Shown in pieces: positions 47,901 to 54,950 of a DNA stretch of 64,000 nt. The position numbers were made by a program, and so were the translations under genes. The notes beneath the pieces are model-generated. The model made no database searches. It saw nothing but the letters and a program-made list of their open reading frames with translations, and was not told the origin of the DNA. Source of the DNA: a virus; IMG/VR virus record IMGVR_UViG_3300046787_000286, positions 142,060 to 206,059 of that record. One strand, given 5' to 3'. How positions within the stretch are numbered: position 1 is the stretch's first letter; each line of letters begins with the position of its first letter.

Positions 47901-48094
47901 TATTTCCACCTCAACATAAACCACTCTGCGTCTTGTTTACGCTCAAACTTAACAGCCGTGCTTGAGCGATGAATATGATACATACCTTTGCTGTCGTGTG
48001 TCCGCAACCATTCCCACTGGTCGTTATTCAACGGCCGTTTTAACAGAACATTCGTCCAGTCTTTTGTATTGTGCGAATCTGGCGTGTGAATCAT
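47900..48094 (-). CDS. F-x-L-[RK]-W array member 11
   Basis: 64 residues from MIHTPDSHNTKDWTN, ending FERKQDAEWFMLRWK. Middle WEWLRTHDSKGMYH. GAGGTGG lies in the tail codons before the next ATG. Confidence 0.75.
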   Translation of the reverse strand: MIHTPDSHNTKDWTNVLLKRPLNNDQWEWLRTHDSKGMYHIHRSSTAVKFERKQDAEWFMLRWK

Positions 48095-48549
48095 GACCAC
48101 TTCAACTTATAAAACACAAAATCTTTTTCATCGCGGAAGTGAATTTCTCCGACACCAACCCACCAACGACTCCACGCATCTGGTTTGTCGGGGTGCTTTC
48201 CGAACTGCTCGGTACACCATTCGATGATTTCGTTATACTCACGGCCTAGACGCCAGATGCCATTGCCAATGTCAACAGTGTGCCACTTAGCACGGCTAAA
48301 TTGGTATTTGGGTTTTGTAACAGGATGCATTGGCAAGAAAATTTCCTTACATAAGTTAGAACCCATTACAGAAACGCTTCGCTGTTTCAATGCTGAATAG
48401 TAGTATAAAGAAATCAGACTCTTACCAGTTTGTCGACCACCGGAGAAAATCATCATTTCACTAGGATGAATACCGCCAGTAGTATTACTTAATACCGTTG
48501 GCGTCAGGGCGTCCCAAGCTTCGAGATCAACTATTGTTTTATTTTTCAT
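48091..48549 (-). CDS. P-loop / F-x-L-[RK]-W fusion protein
   Basis: 152 residues from MKNKTIVDLEAWDALTPTVL. The first ~45 residues include a P-loop, MMIFSGGRQTGKSLISLYYY (Walker A GRQTGKS), as in packaging or helicase ATPases, but nothing like Walker B follows. From ~85 on it is an ordinary family member: IIEWCTEQFGKHPD and the tail FRDEKDFVFYKLKWS. It looks like a fusion of a P-loop stub to an array unit. Coupled at both ends. Confidence 0.7.
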   Translation of the reverse strand: MKNKTIVDLEAWDALTPTVLSNTTGGIHPSEMMIFSGGRQTGKSLISLYYYSALKQRSVSVMGSNLCKEIFLPMHPVTKPKYQFSRAKWHTVDIGNGIWRLGREYNEIIEWCTEQFGKHPDKPDAWSRWWVGVGEIHFRDEKDFVFYKLKWS

Positions 48550-48758
48550 GACCACCTCAGTATAAACCAATTGCGTGTTTTTTCATCGGGAAATGCCACC
48601 ACTATTTGCTGGCTGGCTGCGCTGCCAAAGGTGTGGCTAATACCATACTCGCGGTCAAGCCAATCCCAGATACTAACATTGGACTTGTATGGGTTATCCC
48701 AATAGTGATTAGCGACCTTCTTGAAGTAGGGATAGATGTCTGCATAGATTTTAGTCAT
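48546..48758 (-). CDS. F-x-L-[RK]-W array member 13
   Basis: 70 residues from MTKIYADIYPYFKKVANH, ending FPDEKTRNWFILRWS. Close duplicate of member 3 (IWDWLDREYG versus IWDVLARDYG). Tail codons CTG AGG TGG TCA TGA give GAGGTGG five bases before the next ATG. Confidence 0.78.
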   Translation of the reverse strand: MTKIYADIYPYFKKVANHYWDNPYKSNVSIWDWLDREYGISHTFGSAASQQIVVAFPDEKTRNWFILRWS

Positions 48759-48967
48759 GACCACCTCAGTACAAATAACACAGCATCCTGTTTGGATCTA
48801 AAATGCCACACAGTTTGGTCCCGGCGAAACATAGCACCCCTGTAGTCTTCTTGACAGTTTTGTTTGCACCACACAAACCTCTCGTCCTTGCCCCATACCC
48901 AACCACCTGAATGTGGTACTTCCACACGATGCTGGAGATCTCGGCTGCGACTGTATTTTGCTGTCAT
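48755..48967 (-). CDS. F-x-L-[RK]-W array member 14
   Basis: 70 residues from MTAKYSRSRDLQHRVEVP, with RFVWCKQNCQED, ending FRSKQDAVLFVLRWS. Same GAGGTGG tail junction as member 13. Confidence 0.78.
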   Translation of the reverse strand: MTAKYSRSRDLQHRVEVPHSGGWVWGKDERFVWCKQNCQEDYRGAMFRRDQTVWHFRSKQDAVLFVLRWS

Positions 48968-49149
48968 AACCACTTCAATGCAAACATTGTAGCATCTTTT
49001 TCATGTTGAAAGTTAAATGTAACATACTGTCGTTTATCAATAACTTCCCATGTGCGATTAAGCAAGTTCATGCCATGCTCTTGTGCCCATTCCTGGCGCT
49101 CTGACACTTCAATGATATTGCGACATGCAACAGTTACAGGATACCACAT
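48964..49149 (-). CDS. F-x-L-[RK]-W array member 15
   Basis: 61 residues from MWYPVTVACRNIIEVSER, ending FQHEKDATMFALKWL. Middle RQEWAQEHGMNL lacks the Cys. TAATG-coupled to the upstream gene. Confidence 0.75.
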   Translation of the reverse strand: MWYPVTVACRNIIEVSERQEWAQEHGMNLLNRTWEVIDKRQYVTFNFQHEKDATMFALKWL

Positions 49150-49340
49150 TACGACCACCTCAATGCAAATAGCACAGCACTCGCTTGCTCGTTAAACTTG
49201 AAAATAAAATCTGCTTTTCCAGCAGCCATGCCATAAGTCCAATCTCTTTGCCATTGAAAATCGTTGTCTACTTCGAGCCAGTCAAATACATCGGGTAACA
49301 CTTTGTCCCGTGGGAGCTTGATTGAAACATCGTAAGTCAT
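49149..49340 (-). CDS. F-x-L-[RK]-W array member 16
   Basis: 63 residues from MTYDVSIKLPRDKVLPDV, ending FNEQASAVLFALRWS. Middle VFDWLEVDNDFQWQ. GAGGTGG junction. Confidence 0.75.
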   Translation of the reverse strand: MTYDVSIKLPRDKVLPDVFDWLEVDNDFQWQRDWTYGMAAGKADFIFKFNEQASAVLFALRWS

Positions 49341-49516
49341 GACCACCTCAACAAAAACAATGTGTAGTCTTTTTCATTTTCAAAATAAACAGTTTCGTTC
49401 CGCCAAAACCAGTATACATAACCAAAGGCGTCACGGCACCATTGAACTATTTCGTTAAATGGCGCAGAACCGTTATACTGCCAAACGTATACTTTCGACG
49501 TGCTTACAGCCCCCAC
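49337..49516 (-). CDS. F-x-L-[RK]-W array member 17 (first in array), start uncertain
   Basis: About 59 residues if a GTG at 49516 is used; an ATG at 49579 would overlap the SWIM gene by 107 bases. It has IVQWCRDAFGYVYWFW and ends FENEKDYTLFLLRWS. It joins directly to the SWIM gene; GAGGTGG lies in its tail. Confidence 0.65.
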   Translation of the reverse strand: MGAVSTSKVYVWQYNGSAPFNEIVQWCRDAFGYVYWFWRNETVYFENEKDYTLFLLRWS

Positions 49517-49829
49517 GGAACCGGAAGCCGGAACAAGTGCAGTTGAAATTTCCACTATTCTCTGTGACTTTGTATTCATCGCCTTTGCTACCTTTCACAA
49601 CCCACATACGACCTAGGGGCTCATCCTCTTTGAGTTTTGTTTTAAACTGCACAGGATTCACAATAAACTTGCGGCCACGAGTTTCAATCTTGATGGGATT
49701 CCGGAACACTTTGATGTCGCCTGTGCCCCGGGGTTTGAAAGCATACATCTTGACCTTGGCATCATCCAGCAAGTAGATACCGTTGGGAACAGAGTCCTTG
49801 TAGTCAGTTGTTTCAGCAAACCATTTCAT
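49473..49829 (-). CDS. SWIM-type zinc-finger protein
   Basis: 118 residues. The C-terminus FNCTCSGFRFRGGCKHVESI is the SWIM pattern CxC...CxH, which binds zinc and often nucleic acid or protein. The beta-rich N-terminal part (KVKMYAFKPRGTGDIKVF, then RMWVVKGSKGDEYKVT) is unknown. First gene upstream of the array, from which it is read; ATGA-coupled to 49826. Confidence 0.75.
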   Translation of the reverse strand: MKWFAETTDYKDSVPNGIYLLDDAKVKMYAFKPRGTGDIKVFRNPIKIETRGRKFIVNPVQFKTKLKEDEPLGRMWVVKGSKGDEYKVTENSGNFNCTCSGFRFRGGCKHVESIRLAV

Positions 49830-50032
49830 TCTTCAACTCCGACTATTTCAAGGAAATCACTGCGGTAAAGTTCCTCTATCTCTTTAGCAAACTCTTTGTT
49901 GCCAAACTCATGCGTGAATACAGGTCGACCCAGACGCTTCTCAACATCGCCGTGAAAGTCACTAAATTTACATGCCAACTTACCAGTAAAGCCGGTAATC
50001 ACAATAGCCTGTTCTTTAGAAAGTTTTTTCAT
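49826..50032 (-). CDS. Small conserved phage protein
   Basis: 68 residues, MKKLSKEQAIVITGFTGKLA. I recall similar small proteins beside SWIM genes in other phages. Unknown. Coupled by ATGA at both ends. Confidence 0.6.
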   Translation of the reverse strand: MKKLSKEQAIVITGFTGKLACKFSDFHGDVEKRLGRPVFTHEFGNKEFAKEIEELYRSDFLEIVGVEE

Positions 50033-50160
50033 TTTGCCATTACCTTTGCTAACACTTCGCGGGCTAAAGTCAAATCTACAATTTCTGGTTCCTGTTCAAC
50101 AGGCCATGCTTCGTAAGTTTGAGTCCAAACAATGCGATACAGTTCGTTGTCTTTGTTCAT
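50029..50160 (-). CDS. 43-residue protein
   Basis: A small gene from ATG 50160 to TGA 50029: MNKDNELYRIVWTQTYEAWP, then a helical tail ending AREVLAKVMAK. TAATG with the gene upstream and ATGA downstream support it. Unknown. Confidence 0.65.
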   Translation of the reverse strand: MNKDNELYRIVWTQTYEAWPVEQEPEIVDLTLAREVLAKVMAK

Positions 50161-50432
50161 TACACTGCCTCTAACATGTTAGCAGGAACGTTGAACACCG
50201 AACTACCAGTCTTGACAAGAACATACTTGATTTTAACCTTGTTTACTGTGCCAGTGTACGTGATACCATTGCGATTGCTGGTAAATTTCACAGCATCGCC
50301 AACACGGAATGAACGAGTCTTTTGTTTGGTCATTTGTGCGCGAGCATATTTTACTGCTTCGACTACACTGTTGATTTCGTCGTTGGTGAGATTACCAAAC
50401 ATGATTGCAGAGTTGATGTCTTTGATGTCCAT
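50160..50432 (-). CDS. Conserved phage protein with SH3/KOW-like barrel
   Basis: 90 residues. The helical MDIKDINSAIMFGNLTNDE start and the basic KTRSFRVGDAVKFTSNRNGI, then YTGTVNKVKIKYVLVK, suggest a small KOW/SH3 barrel that could bind RNA or ribosome. Conserved in T4-like phages, as I recall. First gene of the promoter 50463 transcript. Confidence 0.65.
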   Translation of the reverse strand: MDIKDINSAIMFGNLTNDEINSVVEAVKYARAQMTKQKTRSFRVGDAVKFTSNRNGITYTGTVNKVKIKYVLVKTGSSVFNVPANMLEAV

Positions 50433-50462
50433 TTGGGGCTCCTTTTTACTGTCTATGCGTAT

Positions 50463-50491
50463 ATTATAGCAAATCGGTAATTTTTGGTCAA
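50463..50491 (-). promoter_or_regulatory. Sigma70-type early promoter of the array operon
   Basis: TTGACC, 17-base spacer ending TTTGC, TATAAT; 24-base leader to 50432. No further promoter is seen before 45484, so about 5 kb and 21 genes depend on it. Confidence 0.88.
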
Positions 50492-50492
50492 C

Positions 50493-50759
50493 TCAATTTA
50501 CCACTTTGTAGCTGTCTTTTTCGAAGAACAACCCGTATACTTTAGTATTAACTCTGCGTTCTGTTCCCACACGCCAATCTGAGCAGTGATGGGTTCCGCC
50601 TGACCCAGCCCAAGCACCGCAGTAGGAGTAGGATACTGTATAGGGCTCGCTTACAACTTCGTAAGTGCCAAACACATCATTGACAATGCTAGTACCCACA
50701 ATTCCAAAAACTGTTAGTACACAAGCCACGATGCAGAAGTTTGTTTGTTTTGCTGTCAT
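50493..50759 (-). CDS. Exported or membrane protein, leaderless start
   Basis: 88 residues from MTAKQTNFCIVACVLTVFGI: an N-terminal membrane helix followed by a Ser/Tyr/Gly-rich exported domain with two Cys (SYCGAWAGSGGTHHCSDW) that could form a disulfide. Predicted +1 is the A of this ATG. Superinfection exclusion is one possible role, but only from topology. Confidence 0.65.
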   Translation of the reverse strand: MTAKQTNFCIVACVLTVFGIVGTSIVNDVFGTYEVVSEPYTVSYSYCGAWAGSGGTHHCSDWRVGTERRVNTKVYGLFFEKDSYKVVN

Positions 50760-50765
50760 GTGTAT

Positions 50766-50794
50766 ATTATAGCAAAACGGAAAATTCTGGTCAA
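50766..50794 (-). promoter_or_regulatory. Sigma70-type early promoter, leaderless geometry
   Basis: TTGACC, 17-base spacer ending TTTTGC, TATAAT, six bases, ATG at 50759. Confidence 0.9.
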
Positions 50795-50861
50795 CCAAGC
50801 AAAATGTAATACTTTTGTAATACTAGTGTTTATACTGAGATATTTCCTCCAATAATATGTG

Positions 50862-50867
50862 TAAATA
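50862..50867 (+). promoter_or_regulatory. Late-promoter-like box, leaderless geometry
   Basis: GTGTAAATA on the plus strand, five bases, then ATG at 50873; +1 predicted on the A. Confidence 0.55.
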
Positions 50868-50872
50868 TTTGT

Positions 50873-51250
50873 ATGAACTCCAGAGAATACGCAAAATTTA
50901 AAAGACTGTTTGTTGGGCCAATTATGCCAAGAAAAGTAGTCAAAGAAAGATTTTATAGTGTAATGCCTACAAAATCAAATCCTCGGCCCTTGTTAGAAAA
51001 GGGAGATGTTAGAAAGTTGTGGGACAGAGCCGCGGTGCGTAGATATGCTACTCCTTCTTGGGCTGACAAAAATCAAATTGATCAACTATACACTGAGGCT
51101 AGAAAACTAACACTAGAAACTGGAATACCACACGAAGTTGATCATATTATACCTGTCAAGCATCCTTTGGTATGTGGGCTACATGTAGAAACTAATTTAC
51201 GTATTCTATCAGGAACTGTAAACAATAAAAAATCAAATTTTTATAATTAA
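50873..51250 (+). CDS. HNH endonuclease
   Basis: 125 residues. EVDHIIPVKHPLVCGLHVET then NLRILSGTVNNKKSN is the HNH core (DHxxP...H...N...N.KK). Basic N-terminus. A homing or free-standing endonuclease on the plus strand; the second plus-strand nuclease with the TAAATA-N5-ATG arrangement. Confidence 0.85.
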   Translation: MNSREYAKFKRLFVGPIMPRKVVKERFYSVMPTKSNPRPLLEKGDVRKLWDRAAVRRYATPSWADKNQIDQLYTEARKLTLETGIPHEVDHIIPVKHPLVCGLHVETNLRILSGTVNNKKSNFYN

Positions 51251-51287
51251 TAGGGTTCCTTCTTATGGTTTCTACTGAGTATCATGG

Positions 51288-51293
51288 TAAATA
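51288..51293 (+). promoter_or_regulatory. Late-promoter-like TAAATA box
   Basis: ATGGTAAATACT on the plus strand, 18 bases before the ATG at 51312, with GAAGGA between. Confidence 0.5.
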
Positions 51294-51311
51294 CTACGAA
51301 GGAAAAATATC

Positions 51312-51467
51312 ATGAAATTACTACAATGGATCAAAAGTCTGTTTGCAGCACCGTCTTATCAAGACCAGCTAGACAGTTTCGTAGCTAGCAAACGCCCAAC
51401 ATCAACTGCCGAAGTTGAACATTGGCTCAGAGTCTACGATCAACATCAAAAAGGATGCACACTATGA
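51312..51467 (+). CDS. 51-residue protein
   Basis: Begins MKLLQWIKSLFAAPSYQDQL, followed by a helical core ending WLRVYDQHQKGCTL. Resembles DUF3563-like small proteins in size and layout, which is weak support. Plus-strand pair with the next gene, joined by ATGA. Confidence 0.6.
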   Translation: MKLLQWIKSLFAAPSYQDQLDSFVASKRPTSTAEVEHWLRVYDQHQKGCTL

Positions 51468-51559
51468 AAAAGTTTTTAACAGCAGTTTGGGATTTTTTTG
51501 TCGAGTGGGGCGAGTATCGCTACCAAGTGGCCAAACGTCGTGGCTTCATGACTTACTGA
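51464..51559 (+). CDS. 31-residue protein
   Basis: A very short gene: MKKFLTAVWDFFVEWGEYRY, then QVAKRRGFMTY. An amphipathic aromatic helix with a basic end. Its ATG overlaps the upstream stop, which supports translation. Ends in the 3' end of the opposite 51553 gene. Unknown. Confidence 0.5.
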   Translation: MKKFLTAVWDFFVEWGEYRYQVAKRRGFMTY

Positions 51560-51801
51560 GGTTCTAACAACCAACCCTGCCCGCTTGCTCGATGATACCA
51601 GCGGTAAAAAGGCTCAGATATAATTAATTTTCCATCTACAGCCATATACGAGTATTTGGGCAGTATTTCTATTCTATCTATTACAACCGCATCGTTGGCA
51701 GAAAATGATAATATATCGTGAAGGCCAGCTTCATGTTCTATTCCATTTATAACAACAGTTAACGTTGGCTCAGTAGCCAGCAGTTCTGAAAAGTTCTTCA
51801 T
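51553..51801 (-). CDS. Small conserved phage protein
   Basis: 82 residues, beta-rich (TLTVVINGIEHEAGLHDIL). Unknown. Its start overlaps the end of the radical SAM gene by 32 bases. Confidence 0.55.
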   Translation of the reverse strand: MKNFSELLATEPTLTVVINGIEHEAGLHDILSFSANDAVVIDRIEILPKYSYMAVDGKLIISEPFYRWYHRASGQGWLLEPQ

Positions 51802-53041
51802 ATTCGGGTAGGTAGGTTAAGACAGAGTTTCCTCTGTTGGATTCAAGCTGCTTCAAGTATTTGACCAAGTCTGGCAAGCGCCAACTTTCATCTGGTTCAG
51901 TACTTAGATAATTTACGTAACTTTGTAAGTCTTGCACCAATTGTGCTTGCACAGTGTTGGGATTTCTAATGTTCACTATTTGATCGCTTGTGATCATATG
52001 AGCATCGATCCAGGCTTGCATTTTATCTATAATCTGTTGTCTATAACTCATTGGCAATACTGAAGGTTTTAGAACTTCCGGTCTATATAAAAAATTACAG
52101 CTTTCAACGATAATGCTATGTGCTAGTGCATAATCGTATATAGGAAGCAGTGTATGAACAGTCAAACAAGTAGGCGTTGTTCTAAATTGCATTAACCATT
52201 TGAGTTCATTGGCTACTGTTTTCCATCGTTCTAGATTTTCAAACACTGTTGGCAAGCATACTGGCCAACGAACATAGTCGTTGATAATGCTAAAACTTTC
52301 AACACTGAATCCAAGATTAACACCCTTGAATTGTTTAAGTAAATCAACAATATCATTGTCCCATACTGACAGATTAGTAGTGAACCCAATGGTTGCATTT
52401 GTGTTTAGCCCTGCGTCAACTAGTGCTTGTAGGATAATTCTAAACGCCGGGGTAATTAATGTTTCGCCGCCAATAAAGTGCAAATACTGTATATGTGGAC
52501 TTTGCTTTAATGTGTTGATAAATTTCTGAACTAATAAAGGATCATCGCTCCAGTTAGCAGGTGGCATCTCAGTGATGAACCCAATTTTTTTCCATTCAGC
52601 AGCAAGGCGTGAACTTGACTCTGGTCTGCAAAAGACGCAGGCACTGTTACAAAAATTTCCCAAATCTATTTGCCAATCTTGTGGGTACTGGCTACACTTA
52701 CTGTCGCCAAATGTAGACACCCATGGGCTGCTTGCTAACGTTTTTTCAAACTCATCTAGTCTAACTCCAACTTTGAGTAACTGTTTTTGCCTGCCGCTGA
52801 TTTTATCATGCTTTTCCATGCTGCGACAAGTGTGGCATCCTGCAGGGCTTGCGCCTTGCAGTAACTCATTTCTCAGGGGTTGCATTATTGTTTGAAAATA
52901 ATCAACTGGATCAATATCTCTAATATTGTGAGTGCGCGGGGATTGGGCCCAGCGACAATACTCAAAATCACCAGAATTTGTTATTCTCATGTGAATCCAA
53001 GGGCTTGAGCAAAAGTTATTTTTGATATTGTTCTCTGACAT
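51770..53041 (-). CDS. Radical SAM protein (twitch/SPASM-type), second copy
   Basis: 423 residues. The cluster motif is CNSACVFC (Cys131, Cys135, Cys138). LHFIGGETLITPAF and LGFSVESFSIINDYV are the expected core strands. An N-terminal Cys region (NNFCSSPWIHMRITNSG, EYCRWAQ, CHTCRSMEKHDK) resembles an auxiliary SPASM-type site moved to the N-terminus, as in the 25677 protein, though the two are otherwise divergent. The two glycosyltransferase-like genes upstream suggest that the product acts on a glycan or its precursor. Substrate unknown. Confidence 0.8.
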   Translation of the reverse strand: MSENNIKNNFCSSPWIHMRITNSGDFEYCRWAQSPRTHNIRDIDPVDYFQTIMQPLRNELLQGASPAGCHTCRSMEKHDKISGRQKQLLKVGVRLDEFEKTLASSPWVSTFGDSKCSQYPQDWQIDLGNFCNSACVFCRPESSSRLAAEWKKIGFITEMPPANWSDDPLLVQKFINTLKQSPHIQYLHFIGGETLITPAFRIILQALVDAGLNTNATIGFTTNLSVWDNDIVDLLKQFKGVNLGFSVESFSIINDYVRWPVCLPTVFENLERWKTVANELKWLMQFRTTPTCLTVHTLLPIYDYALAHSIIVESCNFLYRPEVLKPSVLPMSYRQQIIDKMQAWIDAHMITSDQIVNIRNPNTVQAQLVQDLQSYVNYLSTEPDESWRLPDLVKYLKQLESNRGNSVLTYLPEYEELFRTAGY

Positions 53042-53975
53042 AAATTTTAAATCTGTTTTGATTGTACAGTAGTTTTTCTTGAAGTTGCAAAAATTTCATT
53101 TGCAAATAATCAGTTGGTTGTTTACACAATTCTGTTAAAAATACAGGAATATTATATGGTGCTGTTAGATCTGCATCAGTGATATCTTCAAAATCATCAA
53201 CGTATGTTTCGAATCCCCGACTGTGCAAACATTCCACGCCCCCATTGGGTGCATAAAGTAAAAAAGGTCTTAGCCCTAGTATAGGCTTAAATGTTTTTTC
53301 ACTTAGGAAATTACTAGGCTCAATGTCCCAGATAGTTTCAGTGATAATGTTAACAAAATGTCGTTTCCAATTGCTGATGTTTCCCAAACTCACGATGTCA
53401 TTGCCAATTCCGTATTGTTCAGTTCCGCCATTGGGTGCAAGATCTTGCCCCGGACTATCTTCATTAAGTAGTCTCAGTGGTGGCGTACCGCCCATGCTTA
53501 CAAATCCACAATCTAGTAGCCCTGCTGCTTCTAACCCTTGATATAATCTCATTCGATGTTGATGCGGCTTTCTATTCAAGCACATGTATGCCGTATCTAT
53601 CATGTCATGAGTTAGTAAAAGAGACTGATCAACCGGCTGATAAAAATGCTCCATAAACAATGGAAAATAATCAACATACCCCTGGCCTGAATAATACCCA
53701 ATGCCATGCACTTCACAATTTAATTCGTCAAACCAATCGAGTTGAACAATCGGAGGATCTAACATTGCAACAACAAAAATATGACTGGGTTGTATCTTGC
53801 GTAATTCTGCCATCACCTGTTGATGATAATCACCTGTGTACCAGACACTGTTGATTATCACTGCTCTGCTATCGTCAGCGTAATACTTTGATAACTTAGT
53901 CTTGATGATTTGTCGCTCAAGTTGCTTCATGGGCCAATTTGTGCCCCAGCCTATGTCATACTCCTTTAAAATCAC
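53016..53975 (-). CDS. Glycosyltransferase-like protein (GT-B, fucosyltransferase-type C-terminus)
   Basis: 319 residues. The C-terminal part NIITETIWDIEPSNFLSEKT, FKPILGLRPFLLYAPNGGVE and GFETYVDDFEDIT is the nucleotide-sugar-binding signature of GT10-type enzymes ([LV]TEK-x-[FW]xPI...P[FV][LIV]). The N-terminal half is Rossmann-like. Paralogous to the next gene, with similar C-terminal blocks. Likely transfers a sugar to a cell-surface or phage glycan. Confidence 0.7.
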   Translation of the reverse strand: MILKEYDIGWGTNWPMKQLERQIIKTKLSKYYADDSRAVIINSVWYTGDYHQQVMAELRKIQPSHIFVVAMLDPPIVQLDWFDELNCEVHGIGYYSGQGYVDYFPLFMEHFYQPVDQSLLLTHDMIDTAYMCLNRKPHQHRMRLYQGLEAAGLLDCGFVSMGGTPPLRLLNEDSPGQDLAPNGGTEQYGIGNDIVSLGNISNWKRHFVNIITETIWDIEPSNFLSEKTFKPILGLRPFLLYAPNGGVECLHSRGFETYVDDFEDITDADLTAPYNIPVFLTELCKQPTDYLQMKFLQLQEKLLYNQNRFKIYVREQYQK

Positions 53976-54933
53976 GAATTTTCTTTCTTACTATACTTCT
54001 ATTATGTCGAGTGATATTAGCAGCCTGGTTGATAATTTCTTGCCACTGAGCATCAGGCAGGTTTGCTAACGTATCAATTAACTTTGATATCGCTGACCAA
54101 CGAGCAACACCCTCAAGTTGATCATAACTTTCGTCCCAAAGATCGCTAAATGTTTGAAAGTTATCCTTCTTTAAATTATTTAAGTAATTTACAGGGCCGT
54201 AAACTATAAAGGGCTTGTTGCCCACAATTGGACGTATTGTTTTTTCTGTAGGGAAAAAAGTATCACCTAATGTATACGTTTCACAAACAAGTTCGATATT
54301 AAACATGGGATAATACTGGAACAAACTTCTTGCCATATCTCCTGAACTGATTTCGGGCACACGATATTGATCTTGTATCACATGATTATCAATACTGCAC
54401 ACTGGCGCAGTACCAAGCCAGGCTACAGCTTGTTCTGCATCGTCAAACCAGTCGTTTACATTTTCACAATGTGATGCGTGTGGCGATAATTTCATGCCCC
54501 AGTTATCTCCATGCAGACTAGACATTTTGCTTACTAGAAATTTCCCGGGCCACTTGTGGAATGTATCGTATAAAATACGGTTTCTACTTGGACATCCGCG
54601 GCCTTGGAACAACCCAAAACGGGAATCTGTTGGAGATGTATTTTCAATTTCATCTACCCAATAGTGCCAACTCATTGGAAAAAAATGACTGTGACTATTG
54701 CAATAATTTCGTTTGTACGGCACAGATTCAATGCCGTTAGACCAGCGTGTAACCCATACATCTAAGTCGTAGTTACTGATCAAATCAGTTACTCCTAGTT
54801 TTTTTAAACTAGGGCCTTCGGAACAGAGATCTAGCATTATACTCTGCCCCGGTTGCGTTTGATCTAACAGTTGTTTTGCAGTGTCTCTGTTGTTCCAAAT
54901 GTCGCCAGAAACTTGTATAGGTATTGTAATCAT
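53956..54933 (-). CDS. Glycosyltransferase-like protein (paralogue)
   Basis: 325 residues. IELVCETYTLGDTFFPTEKT then IRPIVGNKPFIVYGPVNYL matches the 53016 protein's block (SEKT-FKPI-RPF). The N-terminal domain differs. Start ATG at 54933, divergent from the 54951 gene. Probably acts with the radical SAM enzyme and the neighbour as a glycan-modification set. Confidence 0.68.
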   Translation of the reverse strand: MITIPIQVSGDIWNNRDTAKQLLDQTQPGQSIMLDLCSEGPSLKKLGVTDLISNYDLDVWVTRWSNGIESVPYKRNYCNSHSHFFPMSWHYWVDEIENTSPTDSRFGLFQGRGCPSRNRILYDTFHKWPGKFLVSKMSSLHGDNWGMKLSPHASHCENVNDWFDDAEQAVAWLGTAPVCSIDNHVIQDQYRVPEISSGDMARSLFQYYPMFNIELVCETYTLGDTFFPTEKTIRPIVGNKPFIVYGPVNYLNNLKKDNFQTFSDLWDESYDQLEGVARWSAISKLIDTLANLPDAQWQEIINQAANITRHNRSIVRKKIRDFKGV

Positions 54934-54950
54934 GTAGATAAGTATATATT

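Noticed and set aside
45484-49579. CRISPR-like or direct-repeat DNA array
   Set aside because: The repeating unit is protein-coding, with the TCATGACCACCTCA sequence only at junctions and spacing of about 200 bases. The repeats are gene ends, not CRISPR repeats.
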